From Chryseobacterium formosum (GTDB lineage Bacteria; Bacteroidota; Bacteroidia; Flavobacteriales; Weeksellaceae): 34,452 nucleotides of DNA. Below the pieces are notes generated by a model. That model had not been told where the DNA came from and did no database searches. It saw nothing but the letters and a program-made list of their open reading frames with translations. Made by a program: the position numbers and the translations under genes. This document shows positions 7,780-16,224 of the stretch, piece after piece; position 1 is the first letter of the stretch, and each line of letters starts with the position of its first letter. The stretch lies in NCBI RefSeq assembly GCF_026460885.1, contig NZ_JAOVZW010000028.1:1-34452 (forward strand), read 5' to 3'.

Positions 7780-8973
7780 TTAGTGAAAATTTGAATTTTG
7801 AGTGATATTTAAATAGTCTTTCAAAACTTTCATTTGATCTTTGTTTCCTTTTTTGATTCTTGTTTCACGGCTTACTGTTGAATCGTAAATTTTATTGATA
7901 ATTCTTTTGGTCATCGGGAAACCGCTTTTGAACGGAACATCGGGAATTTGTAATCTTTTGCAGACATTTTCACCCAGCAAAAACCACGTACAGCAAATGT
8001 GTAGATAACGCAGATTTTTTCTCTGAAATTCAAATTTTAAAATCGGATTTTCTAAAGATTCATTGAGTAAAGAATGCGCCAACAAAACAGAATCTTTATC
8101 TGAAGGCGGCTGAATGGAAGTCCATAAATAAAAATATTCCGTAGCCTGTTTTTTGTTTTCTGGAAGGAGGTTTTCAGGAATTCCAAGTAAATATCCTACG
8201 TATTTCCAAAGATGAAATAAGCCTTTTTCTTCTTGTTCAGAGAAAGTATTTCCCAATTTGTGTAAACTGTGAAGAAAAACCAAACTGAACCCCACATAAG
8301 TTGCCATCATATCCCATGAATTGATGGGTTCGCCCCAATTAGTATCCCAGTTTTTGTAATGTTTTTTAATGGAAAGTCTGGCGTAAGAATGAATTAATCT
8401 TGTTTTAATGGCAAATTCGTACCCTTTTTTATGGATTTCCAATGCATCATATCTTGTTACGTTTACCCAAAAATCTAATGTCTCGGAAAGTCTTTTTACA
8501 GCTCCTTTTTTTAGAGCTTCGGTTGCAATCAGCGGTTTGTTGAGGTAAGCGTAGTCATAACCGCCAATTAAACAGTAATCTCTGAGGGAAATCAAAGAAT
8601 CAAGATTGCTCCGCATACATAATTCTGCACCGCTTTTAATTAAATCATAATCAAGCCAATTTGGAATTTCCTGAGTCTGAGCAAACATTTTTTTTACACT
8701 TTGTGGAACTTCATCATTTTCTGAAACTCCATTTCGGATGTACTGCTCGATTTCTCTCGAAGCTTCAGTATATTTTTTAGTTAAATAAACGTCTTTTACA
8801 ACCTCATCACCAATTTCATCTACATGATAATAGAAATGTGAAAACTTTTCAAAGTCTTTGAAACTCAATTCTGCTCCGGAAAATTCAATCAACTGTTTTC
8901 CGTTTCCTTTCGTCCAAAAATCTTTAAAATGAGGTGAATCTTTAAATCGTGGCTGTAAATTGTGCTGTTCCAT
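7780..8973 (-). CDS. MpaB/Lcp-like oxygenase domain protein (DUF2236)
   Basis: This is a roughly 397-residue soluble protein of the MpaB/latex-clearing-protein family (PF09995-type). Key marks are the R-x-x-H-x-x-x-R helix in TRLIHSYARLSIKKHY, followed by WGEPINSWDMMATYVGFSLVF; the equivalent R/H/R and GxPIN..D..AT blocks are conserved across the family. Characterised relatives are haem-b oxygenases that cleave polyisoprene (Lcp) or act on mycophenolic acid precursors (MpaB). Whether this one binds haem, and on what substrate, is unknown. The ATG at 8973 is preferred over a GTG at 8976. No signal peptide is seen, unlike secreted Lcp. The LuxR-type regulator upstream ends 70 bp away on the same strand, suggesting one transcript. 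Confidence 0.75.
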   Translation of the reverse strand: MEQHNLQPRFKDSPHFKDFWTKGNGKQLIEFSGAELSFKDFEKFSHFYYHVDEIGDEVVKDVYLTKKYTEASREIEQYIRNGVSENDEVPQSVKKMFAQTQEIPNWLDYDLIKSGAELCMRSNLDSLISLRDYCLIGGYDYAYLNKPLIATEALKKGAVKRLSETLDFWVNVTRYDALEIHKKGYEFAIKTRLIHSYARLSIKKHYKNWDTNWGEPINSWDMMATYVGFSLVFLHSLHKLGNTFSEQEEKGLFHLWKYVGYLLGIPENLLPENKKQATEYFYLWTSIQPPSDKDSVLLAHSLLNESLENPILKFEFQRKNLRYLHICCTWFLLGENVCKRLQIPDVPFKSGFPMTKRIINKIYDSTVSRETRIKKGNKDQMKVLKDYLNITQNSNFH

Positions 8974-9043
8974 CACTGATAAAGGTACAAGTTTTAAGCC
9001 GAAAATTGTTGGTGAGATTTGTCAGTTTTAAATTTAAACCCTA

Positions 9044-9823
9044 TCAAATCAATCCTAAATCAAAAGCTTTTTTCACCAATTCTTTACTGTTTCTACAACC
9101 AGTTTTCTTTAAAATATTTCTTCTGTGTGTACGAACGGTATGCTCAGAAAGTATTAAAACTGTTGAAACTTCTTTTCCTGAATATCCTTTGGCAATCAAT
9201 GATAAAATTTCGTTTTCACGTTTCGTGAGTGCATTTTCGTAATCAGGTAAAGAAAGTAAATTGTGTTCAATCTTAAACTGATGAAAATCTTGCCTCGGAC
9301 CAATACCCGTCAACAAAACGATATAAGAATTTTCTGAAGTAATATGCTGAATATTGGTATGAATATTAACCGATTGTATTAAAAACGAACTTTCATTTTC
9401 CAAAGTATGAATCGCCTGATGATGGAAAAGTTCGTAATTTCCTTTTCTCGTTTTCATCCTAAAACAATAACTTGGCTTTAAAAAACGTTGGTGCTCACTT
9501 CCGATTTCCACCATTTTTTCAACGATAGTTTGCTCTGCTTTAATTACAAAAGGAAGATCATCGGGATGAATCAAATCAATAATTTCTTTAAGATGAGATG
9601 GATATTTTTTCAGTCCATGCATTTTAAGAATATTTTCGTGATGATTTGTTAGAGTACTATCCGTTAAATTCAACACGTAATAATAAAACTCTCCCACCGA
9701 AAACATTTCTCCAATAATTGCCTCTATTGAAGGCACTTTAAGATTTACCTCTTTGTGATTTTTTGCCCCAGGAAAAGTCTTCCAGATCTCAATAAGCGGA
9801 TGGTTTTCTTCAGACTTTTTCAT
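9044..9823 (-). CDS. PAS-like/LuxR-type transcriptional regulator
   Basis: This is a 259-residue regulator. The last ~60 residues form a LuxR/NarL helix-turn-helix: LTKRENEILSLIAKGYSGKE then ILSEHTVRTHRRNILKKTG, with the conserved E and V-x-x-H pattern. Residues from about 45 to 165 look like a PAS fold, with IHPDDLPFVIKAEQ and a later CFRMKTRKGNYELFHHQA typical of PAS_3 domains. There is no receiver Asp pocket and no transmembrane segment, so it probably senses a cytosolic ligand or redox signal directly. The MpaB-like oxygenase gene follows 70 bp downstream and is the likely co-transcribed partner or target, by position only. Confidence 0.85.
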   Translation of the reverse strand: MKKSEENHPLIEIWKTFPGAKNHKEVNLKVPSIEAIIGEMFSVGEFYYYVLNLTDSTLTNHHENILKMHGLKKYPSHLKEIIDLIHPDDLPFVIKAEQTIVEKMVEIGSEHQRFLKPSYCFRMKTRKGNYELFHHQAIHTLENESSFLIQSVNIHTNIQHITSENSYIVLLTGIGPRQDFHQFKIEHNLLSLPDYENALTKRENEILSLIAKGYSGKEVSTVLILSEHTVRTHRRNILKKTGCRNSKELVKKAFDLGLI

Positions 9824-9930
9824 GGCTTAGACTTTAAAATTAAAAATAGTTAAATTTTTCTTAAAAATACGCCTTAAGTGGTATTTTTTCATATTAAATA
9901 ATTTATAATCTTTGCATCAAACTAAAAACC

Positions 9931-9972
9931 ATGAAGACTTTCTCTTTAAAAGGTTTAAATAGTTTATTTTAA
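9931..9972 (+). CDS. Possible 13-residue peptide (MKTFSLKGLNSLF)
   Basis: The frame runs ATG to TAA, 16 bp after the promoter-like TCTTTGC. About 100 bp later comes a plus-strand terminator that serves no other visible gene. The peptide could be a leader or toxin-like peptide, or the frame could be chance within a small RNA. Nothing else supports translation. Confidence 0.2.
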   Translation: MKTFSLKGLNSLF

Positions 9973-10069
9973 ATTATTTTTTAATACTATAGTAAAAAAT
10001 ATACCGAATTTTGAAATTAAGTAAAAACAGGTTTCAAAGTTCCTTGATGAAAAGTTTATTTTTAATTAC

Positions 10070-10106
10070 ACCATTTAACATTGTTTAAATGGTTTTTATT
10101 TTATTT
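10070..10106 (+). terminator. Rho-independent terminator on the plus strand with no large gene upstream
   Basis: A perfect 9-bp stem ACCATTTAA (10070-10078) / TTAAATGGT (10085-10093) is followed by TTTTATTTTATTT. The only plus-strand feature before it is the tiny frame at 9931, so it points to a small RNA. Confidence 0.55.
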
Positions 10107-10110
10107 AAAT

Positions 10111-10144
10111 TAAAAAAATACGGTCAGATAACTCCAACCGTATT
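10111..10144 (-). terminator. Terminator of the metalloprotease gene
   Basis: An 8-bp stem AATACGGT (10117-10124) / ACCGTATT (10137-10144) has a 12-nt loop. On the minus strand it is followed by a T-run, 21 bp after the protease stop codon. Confidence 0.75.
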
Positions 10145-10164
10145 CTATATTTTAAGACTGTTAT

Positions 10165-12363
10165 TTATTTTTTAATAATCAGTTTTTCATTATAAATTTC
10201 ACCGTTATTCATTTGTAAGGAAAGAATATAATTTCCGGATAAAAATCCGTCTGTTCTGATTTGATTATCGCCTTTCAGTTCTCCTGAACTAACCAATTTT
10301 CCTGAAATATCATAAATGGTATATTTTGCCTGATCTGATTTATTTTTAAACTTAATATTAATCACATCTTTTACAGGATTCGGATAAATTGCAAAAGTTT
10401 TCACCGCACTCTCTGAAGTAGAAAGGAATGACTGAATCGAAAAATTTGAAGGGTTCAACGCAAAGTAAATATTTCCGATAGCCTTCACCATAATTCTCGC
10501 TGAAGCAACATTTTCATTAGGTAAATTCACTACAGCAGAACCGTTATTCGGAACACTTGCCGCCAAAACTGTATTAAAGTTTGCTCCGTTATCTTTTGAT
10601 AAAAGAATAGTAACATTTTGAGTATTAACCGTTCCTGTATTGGTTCCCGCAACATCCCATGTTACTGTGATTGGGTTTTGCGCACTGTAAGAGGTATTTG
10701 TTGGCTGAGAAGTTACCGCAAAAGGTCCGTCATTTGTAACCGTTACAACCATTGCATCATTTGCAGCCTGATTTCCTGTAGCTTTATTATCATTTACCAA
10801 TAAAGCGAAGTTCAATGTTCGTGCAACACTCGGTGTAACTTCCCATTTCGGAACCAAATTATTAGCCAAAACTGAAGTCATATTCGGGAAATATCTCATC
10901 GGAGAAGTTGACGGAAGAAACGAACGGTAAACCGGACCCGCAGTTGCAGTAGAAACTGGTGGTTGTGTGTTGCTTGTATTATTATATTGTTCCCATAAAT
11001 AGGTAATAGGATCATTATTCGGATCAGTTCCCGTTCCGGTTAAGACAAAAGCTGTTCCTTTTGGAATGATGTAATCTGCTCCTGCATCTGCAGTCGGAAC
11101 TCCGTTATTATTTGAAACTTTCGCTGAACAGTCGGTAGATCTCTGTAAAACCGCATACATTTGTACCACACTTGCCGCATGGAAATACGGATCACTATTA
11201 TTTTGAACATTATTGTTGGCTAGACAAATTCCCGCATACGCCATAATAGTAGTTCCGCTTCCAGGTTCGTATGCTGTAGCCGTGCTTGCATTACCTTGAC
11301 ATGAACCCGTATTTGCTCTAAAAGTGTGCGCTCCACCAAATTGATGCCCCATTTCATGAGCTACATAGTCAATATCGAAAGGATCACCAACTGGAGCTCC
11401 AGAACCTGTAACGCCTCCTGCTTTATTTGTAGTACAAACAGAACCTAAATACGCTACTCCACCTCCACCAGTACTGAAAACGTGACCAATATCGTAATTA
11501 GCTGAACCTATAATACTGTTTACATTTGAAATATTTTCACCCAACATTGTAGAGCCATTATTATTTGTATAAGGATCTGTAGTGCCGTTTGTATAAATCA
11601 AAAGACTGTTATTCGCTACCATAACCATTGTAGCAGAAATTGTTTTTTCATACACACCATTTACTCTTGTCATAGTAGTTGCCATTGCACTCATTGCTCC
11701 GGCTGTCCCTCCATGAAATGTAGTGTATTCTCCAGTTGCAGCCAATGCTAATCGATAAGTTCTGAATTGCCCGTCAGAAACTAAAGGTGCTTTTTTCTGT
11801 ACAGAAGTATTCTGATTTGTATTTTGATCTAACATATCTTCAACATGACATTCAAAAAGTCGGTCATTTTTTGGAAGATCTTTTCTTTTATATAAAATAA
11901 ATGATGAATTATCCTGAGTATAACTATCCAAATAACTTACATCCCAACCATCAAAATACATTACGCTTATTCCTGTTTGCGGAGTTAAGCTGAAACGAAT
12001 GGTATTCGAGGGATTTCCTTTTTCCCAACCAGTGTAAGATCTTATTTCAGGAAATTTAGCCTGTAATTCGGGAGCCATAACAGATGCTTCCTGGACAATA
12101 TAATCTCTTACTCCACCGTTAGAATCCGGGAATTTAATAACTAAATTTTCATTTTTCGAGAAACGTTGTGGTGCATTTTTCAGATCAGATTTTATTTTAT
12201 CTAAATCTAATTGATATAGAGAGAAAGTTTTAGGAGTTACCCATCTTGGTTTTAGCTCCCCTCTTTCAGCTTTATTTTCTTTTTGCTTTGACCAATAATT
12301 CTGTTGAGCAAAACCTTGCCCTGCAATCAACAGACAAGAGATAATAAATGTTTTTGCTTTCAT
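10165..12363 (-). CDS. Secreted metzincin metalloprotease (reprolysin-like) with T9SS sorting domain
   Basis: This is a 732-residue secreted zinc protease. Residues 1-19 are a signal peptide ending GFAQ. A propeptide-like region runs to about 200. The catalytic domain carries the full metzincin site H336-E-M-G-H340-Q-F-G-G-A-H346 and, about 27 residues later, a Met-turn (TTIMAYAGIC). Around 425-600 there are PKD/fibronectin-like beta domains (TADAGADYIIPKGTAFVLTG; ITVTWDVAGTNTG). The last ~80 residues are a type A T9SS C-terminal domain (FAIYPNPVKDVINIKF, ending EKLIIKK), which directs export across the outer membrane and is then cleaved or anchored. The gene is transcribed alone and has its own terminator. 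Confidence 0.93.
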   Translation of the reverse strand: MKAKTFIISCLLIAGQGFAQQNYWSKQKENKAERGELKPRWVTPKTFSLYQLDLDKIKSDLKNAPQRFSKNENLVIKFPDSNGGVRDYIVQEASVMAPELQAKFPEIRSYTGWEKGNPSNTIRFSLTPQTGISVMYFDGWDVSYLDSYTQDNSSFILYKRKDLPKNDRLFECHVEDMLDQNTNQNTSVQKKAPLVSDGQFRTYRLALAATGEYTTFHGGTAGAMSAMATTMTRVNGVYEKTISATMVMVANNSLLIYTNGTTDPYTNNNGSTMLGENISNVNSIIGSANYDIGHVFSTGGGGVAYLGSVCTTNKAGGVTGSGAPVGDPFDIDYVAHEMGHQFGGAHTFRANTGSCQGNASTATAYEPGSGTTIMAYAGICLANNNVQNNSDPYFHAASVVQMYAVLQRSTDCSAKVSNNNGVPTADAGADYIIPKGTAFVLTGTGTDPNNDPITYLWEQYNNTSNTQPPVSTATAGPVYRSFLPSTSPMRYFPNMTSVLANNLVPKWEVTPSVARTLNFALLVNDNKATGNQAANDAMVVTVTNDGPFAVTSQPTNTSYSAQNPITVTWDVAGTNTGTVNTQNVTILLSKDNGANFNTVLAASVPNNGSAVVNLPNENVASARIMVKAIGNIYFALNPSNFSIQSFLSTSESAVKTFAIYPNPVKDVINIKFKNKSDQAKYTIYDISGKLVSSGELKGDNQIRTDGFLSGNYILSLQMNNGEIYNEKLIIKK

Positions 12364-12485
12364 TAATTTTAACTTTTAATTATTAATATTTAGTGATTGT
12401 ATCTTAAAAAATATATTTTTTATCTTTTTAAAAATAATTTAGCCTAAAATTAACAATTAAAATACCACAAAAATAATTTTTTAAC

Positions 12486-12518
12486 AAAAAAATCCGTCTT
12501 CTTACGAAAACGGATTTT
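12486..12518 (-). terminator. Terminator of sucC
   Basis: An 8-bp stem AAAATCCG (12489-12496) / CGGATTTT (12511-12518) is followed on the minus strand by TTTTTTTGTT. It begins 23 bp after the sucC stop. Confidence 0.78.
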
Positions 12519-12541
12519 ATATTTTAAAGTTAATTTAAATA

Positions 12542-13732
12542 TTAAGCTAAAACTTCTTTTACTTTGTTTGCAGCTTCTTCTAAAGTAATTGCAGAGTGAA
12601 TTGGCAATCCAGCTTCGTCAATTAATTTTTTAGCTTCTACAGCATTTGTTCCTTGTAATCTTACGATCAATGGAACAGGAAGGCTTCCCATTGCGTGGTA
12701 AGCATCTACAACACCTTGAGCAACTCTGTCACATCTTACGATACCTCCGAAGATATTGATCAAAATAGCTTTTACGTTTGGATCTCTCAAGATAATTCCG
12801 AAAGCAGTTTGTACTCTCGCTGCATCTGCAGTTCCACCAACGTCCAAGAAGTTTGCAGGGTTACCACCAGATAATTTGATGATATCCATAGTTGCCATTG
12901 CAAGACCAGCTCCATTTACCATACAAGCAACGTTACCGTCTAATTTTACGAAGTTAAGACCAGCTTCACCAGCTTCAACATCGATAGGATCTTCTTCTCT
13001 TGTATCTCTAAGAGCTTCAAGATCTTTGTGACGGAACAATGAGTTACCATCCAAAGTTACTTTAGCATCTACAGCGATAATTTTGTTATCAGAAGTTTTC
13101 AAAACCGGGTTGATTTCGAAAAGAGATGCATCAATTCCTACATAAGCATTATATAAAGAAGAAATGAATTTTGTAAATTCTTTGAAAGCGTTCCCTTCAA
13201 GACCTAAGTTGAAAGCAATTTTTCTAGCCTGGAAACCTTGAAGACCTAAAGTAGGATCAATTAATTCGTTGTGAATCAAATGAGGAGTTACTTCTGCAAC
13301 GTGCTCAATATCCATACCACCTTCAGTAGAATATACGATTGTATTTTTACCTTCAGCTCTGTCTAAAAGAATAGAAACATAAAATTCTTTAGTTTCAGAT
13401 TCTCCAGGATAATAAACGTCTTCTGCAACCAATACAGAGTTTACCAATTTACCTTCAGCAGAAGTTTGTGGAGTGATCAACTGCATTCCGATGATGTTTC
13501 CAGCGTTTTCTTTAAGTTTATCCATATTTGGAGAGAACTTTACACCACCACCTTTACCACGACCACCTGCGTGAATCTGTGCTTTTACAACCCAAGCCTG
13601 AGCTCCGGTTTCAGCAGTCAATTTTTCTGCAGCTGCTACAGCTTCTTCTACGTTGTTTGCAACGAAACCACGTTGGATAGCTACTCCATACTTTGATAAA
13701 ATCTCTTTTGATTGATACTCGTGAAGATTCAT
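12542..13732 (-). CDS. sucC: Succinyl-CoA ligase [ADP-forming] subunit beta
   Basis: This is a 396-residue beta subunit of succinyl-CoA synthetase, which makes ATP or GTP from succinyl-CoA in the TCA cycle. The N-terminal ATP-grasp domain starts MNLHEYQSKEILSKYGV and shows VVKAQIHAGGRGKGGGVKF. The C-terminal ligase domain contains NGAGLAMATMDIIKLSGG, FLDVGGTAD and ILINIFGGIVRCD, all standard for SucC. The length matches the family (about 388-400). The alpha subunit gene sucD is not adjacent; in this window sucC stands alone between its promoter (13771-13800) and terminator. Confidence 0.97.
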   Translation of the reverse strand: MNLHEYQSKEILSKYGVAIQRGFVANNVEEAVAAAEKLTAETGAQAWVVKAQIHAGGRGKGGGVKFSPNMDKLKENAGNIIGMQLITPQTSAEGKLVNSVLVAEDVYYPGESETKEFYVSILLDRAEGKNTIVYSTEGGMDIEHVAEVTPHLIHNELIDPTLGLQGFQARKIAFNLGLEGNAFKEFTKFISSLYNAYVGIDASLFEINPVLKTSDNKIIAVDAKVTLDGNSLFRHKDLEALRDTREEDPIDVEAGEAGLNFVKLDGNVACMVNGAGLAMATMDIIKLSGGNPANFLDVGGTADAARVQTAFGIILRDPNVKAILINIFGGIVRCDRVAQGVVDAYHAMGSLPVPLIVRLQGTNAVEAKKLIDEAGLPIHSAITLEEAANKVKEVLA

Positions 13733-13770
13733 ATTATTTTTATTATTTTATTTTAATATTTAAAGGTTGA

Positions 13771-13800
13771 CAAATTTAATAAAAAGACACGGAAATTCAA
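13771..13800 (-). promoter_or_regulatory. Sigma-A type promoter of sucC
   Basis: On the minus strand TTG (13798-13800), 19 nt, then TAAATTTG (13771-13778) match the Bacteroidetes consensus. The sucC ATG lies 38 bp downstream. Confidence 0.65.
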
Positions 13801-13862
13801 GTTTATTAGATTAAAAATTAAGATGATATTTATTCTTTTACCAAGTTTCCTTTAAAGCATTT

Positions 13863-15140
13863 CTATTCTTCTGCTAATTTTTCTGATTGTGAACCAATGA
13901 ACGGAATTTTTGGAGCCAAGAAATACCCCGTCAAACTAGCAAAAAGTATTGGTACGAAATAGGTAAAACCGGTTAAAGTTCCCAAAATAATCGTTGTACT
14001 CATCGGCGTTCTCGTTACACAAGCATTTATTGCAGCCATACAGCTTACTATCGCTAAAGTGGTATCAACCGTTGGAAATAAATGATGAATAATCAACCCT
14101 AAAGTTGTTCCAACAAAGAAAAGTGGGATAATAAAACCACCTCTCCATCCTGAAGTTACGGTAATGGCTATTGCTAAAATTTTAAAAATTAAAATAATAA
14201 TTAAAAAATTCAGAGTGTAATTTCCGTTAATCAATTCATTCACTTCATGATGCCCGAAATACCTTGTTAATGGAAAATAAAAAGCAATGATTCCCAATAA
14301 AATTCCACCTACCAAAGTTTTGATGTAAATCGGGAATTTTCTGTATTCAAAAGCTTTCTTGAAAAATTTAACCACAAAAATAAAAATCCACCCAAATAAA
14401 GTTCCTACAATTCCGAAAGCGGTTGCATAAGCAAAATCGTAAACGCCGGTATAATGATAAGCTTTCAAATCCCAAGTCGCCCCGATTCCTAAATGGATAG
14501 TTAAAGCAAACATCAGATAACTGAAACAACTTGCTACCAAAGCCGGAATAATCGCTTTGTAATATTCTACAGCATGTTTGTGATGGAGAATTTCAAGAGA
14601 GAATAAACTTCCGCCAAGCGGCGCACCAAAAAGTACTGTAAAACCGGAAGCCATACCTGCGATACTCAAGGAACGCAACTCCTCACCTTTCAGCCTGAAT
14701 AATTTCCCTAAATACGTCCCTGTAGAACCTGTTACTTGTACCAAAGGCGCTTCAGGACCTAAACTTCCACCTGATGCCACGCAAAAAAGCGACGACAGAA
14801 TCATGGAAGGATTATTTTTCGGATCGAGTTTTCCTTTATTAAATCTGATATTATTAACAATCAAATGGATTTCCCCAGGATCTCCAATGAAATGAATGAC
14901 CAAACCGGCCAAAAGTCCTGCGATTGCCATCGTTGGAATAACCATCCAACCTTGAAACTGATGCAGAAATTCCGTGAAATGTTCGAGGACAATCCAATAT
15001 AAACCGGCGATAATTCCGCCAATTAAACCTGTGATTGCCCACATAAAAAAAGTACGGCTGAATACGAACGGATTAAATTTAATGGGTTGATCCAAAAGGT
15101 TAAAAGTTCGTATTAAGCGACGTCTTCTGTTGATTTTCAT
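13863..15140 (-). CDS. ClC-family chloride channel/transporter
   Basis: This is a 425-residue integral inner-membrane protein of the ClC family, with about ten or more hydrophobic helices. Ion-path motifs are visible: GSLGPEAPLVQ at about 126-136, where E130 matches the gating glutamate, and GWRGGFIIPLFF, matching GxFxP. LFSLEILHH corresponds to the region of the proton glutamate of exchanger-type ClCs, so Cl-/H+ exchange is plausible but not settled. It has no C-terminal CBS domains. A basic N-terminus (MKINRRRRLIR) faces the cytosol. sucC lies 130 bp downstream with its own promoter, so linkage to sucC is unlikely. Confidence 0.92.
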   Translation of the reverse strand: MKINRRRRLIRTFNLLDQPIKFNPFVFSRTFFMWAITGLIGGIIAGLYWIVLEHFTEFLHQFQGWMVIPTMAIAGLLAGLVIHFIGDPGEIHLIVNNIRFNKGKLDPKNNPSMILSSLFCVASGGSLGPEAPLVQVTGSTGTYLGKLFRLKGEELRSLSIAGMASGFTVLFGAPLGGSLFSLEILHHKHAVEYYKAIIPALVASCFSYLMFALTIHLGIGATWDLKAYHYTGVYDFAYATAFGIVGTLFGWIFIFVVKFFKKAFEYRKFPIYIKTLVGGILLGIIAFYFPLTRYFGHHEVNELINGNYTLNFLIIILIFKILAIAITVTSGWRGGFIIPLFFVGTTLGLIIHHLFPTVDTTLAIVSCMAAINACVTRTPMSTTIILGTLTGFTYFVPILFASLTGYFLAPKIPFIGSQSEKLAEE

Positions 15141-15204
15141 TGTAATTTATTTTAAATATTAAAAAAATCTCATCATTTGTTTTAATATTTTAATTAGCTG
15201 ACAA

Positions 15205-15812
15205 TTACTCAAACCTTACAACAATTGGTTGTGAAAAATTCTGTGCAACCACAGTTTTATTATAAAGCAAAGGCTTTTCTAACCCGCCAATTGCATAAAG
15301 AAATAATGCACTGATAATGTTGAATTCTGTTCCTGATGTTCCGCTATATTTTACCTTTTTAAATTTACCATCTACGTCTACTGTGAAATTCAGTGTACAT
15401 CGAAATGCTCCTTCGATATTATCCTTCAGCAAATAAACAGGAAAATCAGAAGTTAGTCGTTTCTGCAAATCCTTAAGCTGTTCACCATTTTCAATTTGAG
15501 AGAGAGAGATGACATTCCTTTTATGGCTTCAACTTTTCCTGTCAGAGTTTCTTTGTCATATATATTTTGATACAGATTTTTAAGATCTCTTTATTTTTCA
15601 CCGTAAAAACTTCTGTATTTCTCACTATATAAATCCGGATTCTCCTTGTAATTATATTGACTAATACTATCAGAAAAACGTTTTTGTATGCTTTTTACTT
15701 CTGTTAGAATATTTCCATTTAGGAATTTCTTCTTCTCTTGCGCATTCATTTTTTGAATACTTAGAAAAGAAATAATCAGTGTCGTAAAAAACCATACCAA
15801 CCGATAATTCAT
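15205..15812 (-). pseudogene. Broken gene for an exported TonB-C-like protein (stop plus frameshift)
   Basis: The 5' part (15812-15591) encodes a signal peptide (MNYRLVWFFTTLIISFLS...MNAQ) and a charged region ending FYGEK before a TAA at 15591-15593. The same frame stays open after the stop and reads plausible protein (RDLKNLYQNIYDKETLTGKV) down to a (GA)6 tract at 15498-15509. There the frame shifts and coding continues as QIENGEQLKDLQKRLTSDFP to the end at 15205. The last ~70 residues (AFRCTLNFTVDVDGKFKKVK, then a late QPIVVRFE) resemble a TonB C-terminal domain. One stop codon and one shift at a dinucleotide repeat thus split a protein of about 200 residues. It is the last member of the operon starting with the HMG-CoA reductase gene. 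Confidence 0.65.
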
Positions 15813-15833
15813 TTTTTAATTTTAGTATGTAAA

Positions 15834-16223
15834 CTATTGTAGTTTTGCTTTAGCAAAATAAAAAATAAGCATTCCCCAACTTAGCATCATAAACAATCCT
15901 CCAAGTGGAGTAATTGGGCCTAAGAATTTAAGATTTATTCCTAAATAATCCTGTAAACTCAATCCATAAATACTGAAAGAAAACAGCATTGTTCCTGCAA
16001 TCATCAAAATAGAAATCCATTTTTGAGATGAGGTGTCGAATTTTAAAATATAACCAGCAATCAGCAAAAAGAATGCGGCATACATTTGATATCTTACTCC
16101 TGTTTCAAAACTTTCCAGTCTTTCCACAGATAAAATTTTCTTTAAAGCATGTGCTCCGAAAGCACCTAAAATAACGGATAACATTCCGAAAGCGGCTCCG
16201 AAGATGAGAGTGATTGTTTTCAT
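15834..16223 (-). CDS. DUF423 small membrane protein
   Basis: This is a 129-residue protein with four hydrophobic helices and the DUF423 (YwdK/YgdD-like) signature: a glycine-rich first helix (FGAAFGMLSVILGAFGAHAL) and FETGVRYQMYAAFFLL. The biochemical role of the family is unknown. It starts 1 bp after the stop of the preceding exported protein, so the two are surely co-transcribed and probably translationally coupled. Confidence 0.9.
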   Translation of the reverse strand: MKTITLIFGAAFGMLSVILGAFGAHALKKILSVERLESFETGVRYQMYAAFFLLIAGYILKFDTSSQKWISILMIAGTMLFSFSIYGLSLQDYLGINLKFLGPITPLGGLFMMLSWGMLIFYFAKAKLQ

Positions 16224-16224
16224 T

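Larger units (their letters stand above)
9824..10164. other. 341-bp intergenic region with a possible tiny plus-strand transcript
   Basis: The region separates the LuxR-type gene from the metalloprotease gene, both on the minus strand. On the plus strand it holds a promoter-like TATAATCTTTGC (9904-9915), a 13-codon reading frame from ATG 9931, an A/T-rich dyad near 9976-10000 and a complete terminator (10070-10106). On the minus strand it holds the protease terminator. No conserved gene is recognised. Confidence 0.5.

Noticed and set aside
10618..10803. Open frame on the plus strand inside the metalloprotease gene
   Set aside because: It lies antisense to a clearly coding region, with Cys- and Arg-rich nonsense-like composition and no start context.
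12756..13031. 91-codon plus-strand frame opposite sucC
   Set aside because: SucC is certain on the other strand; the frame reflects codon bias of the real gene.
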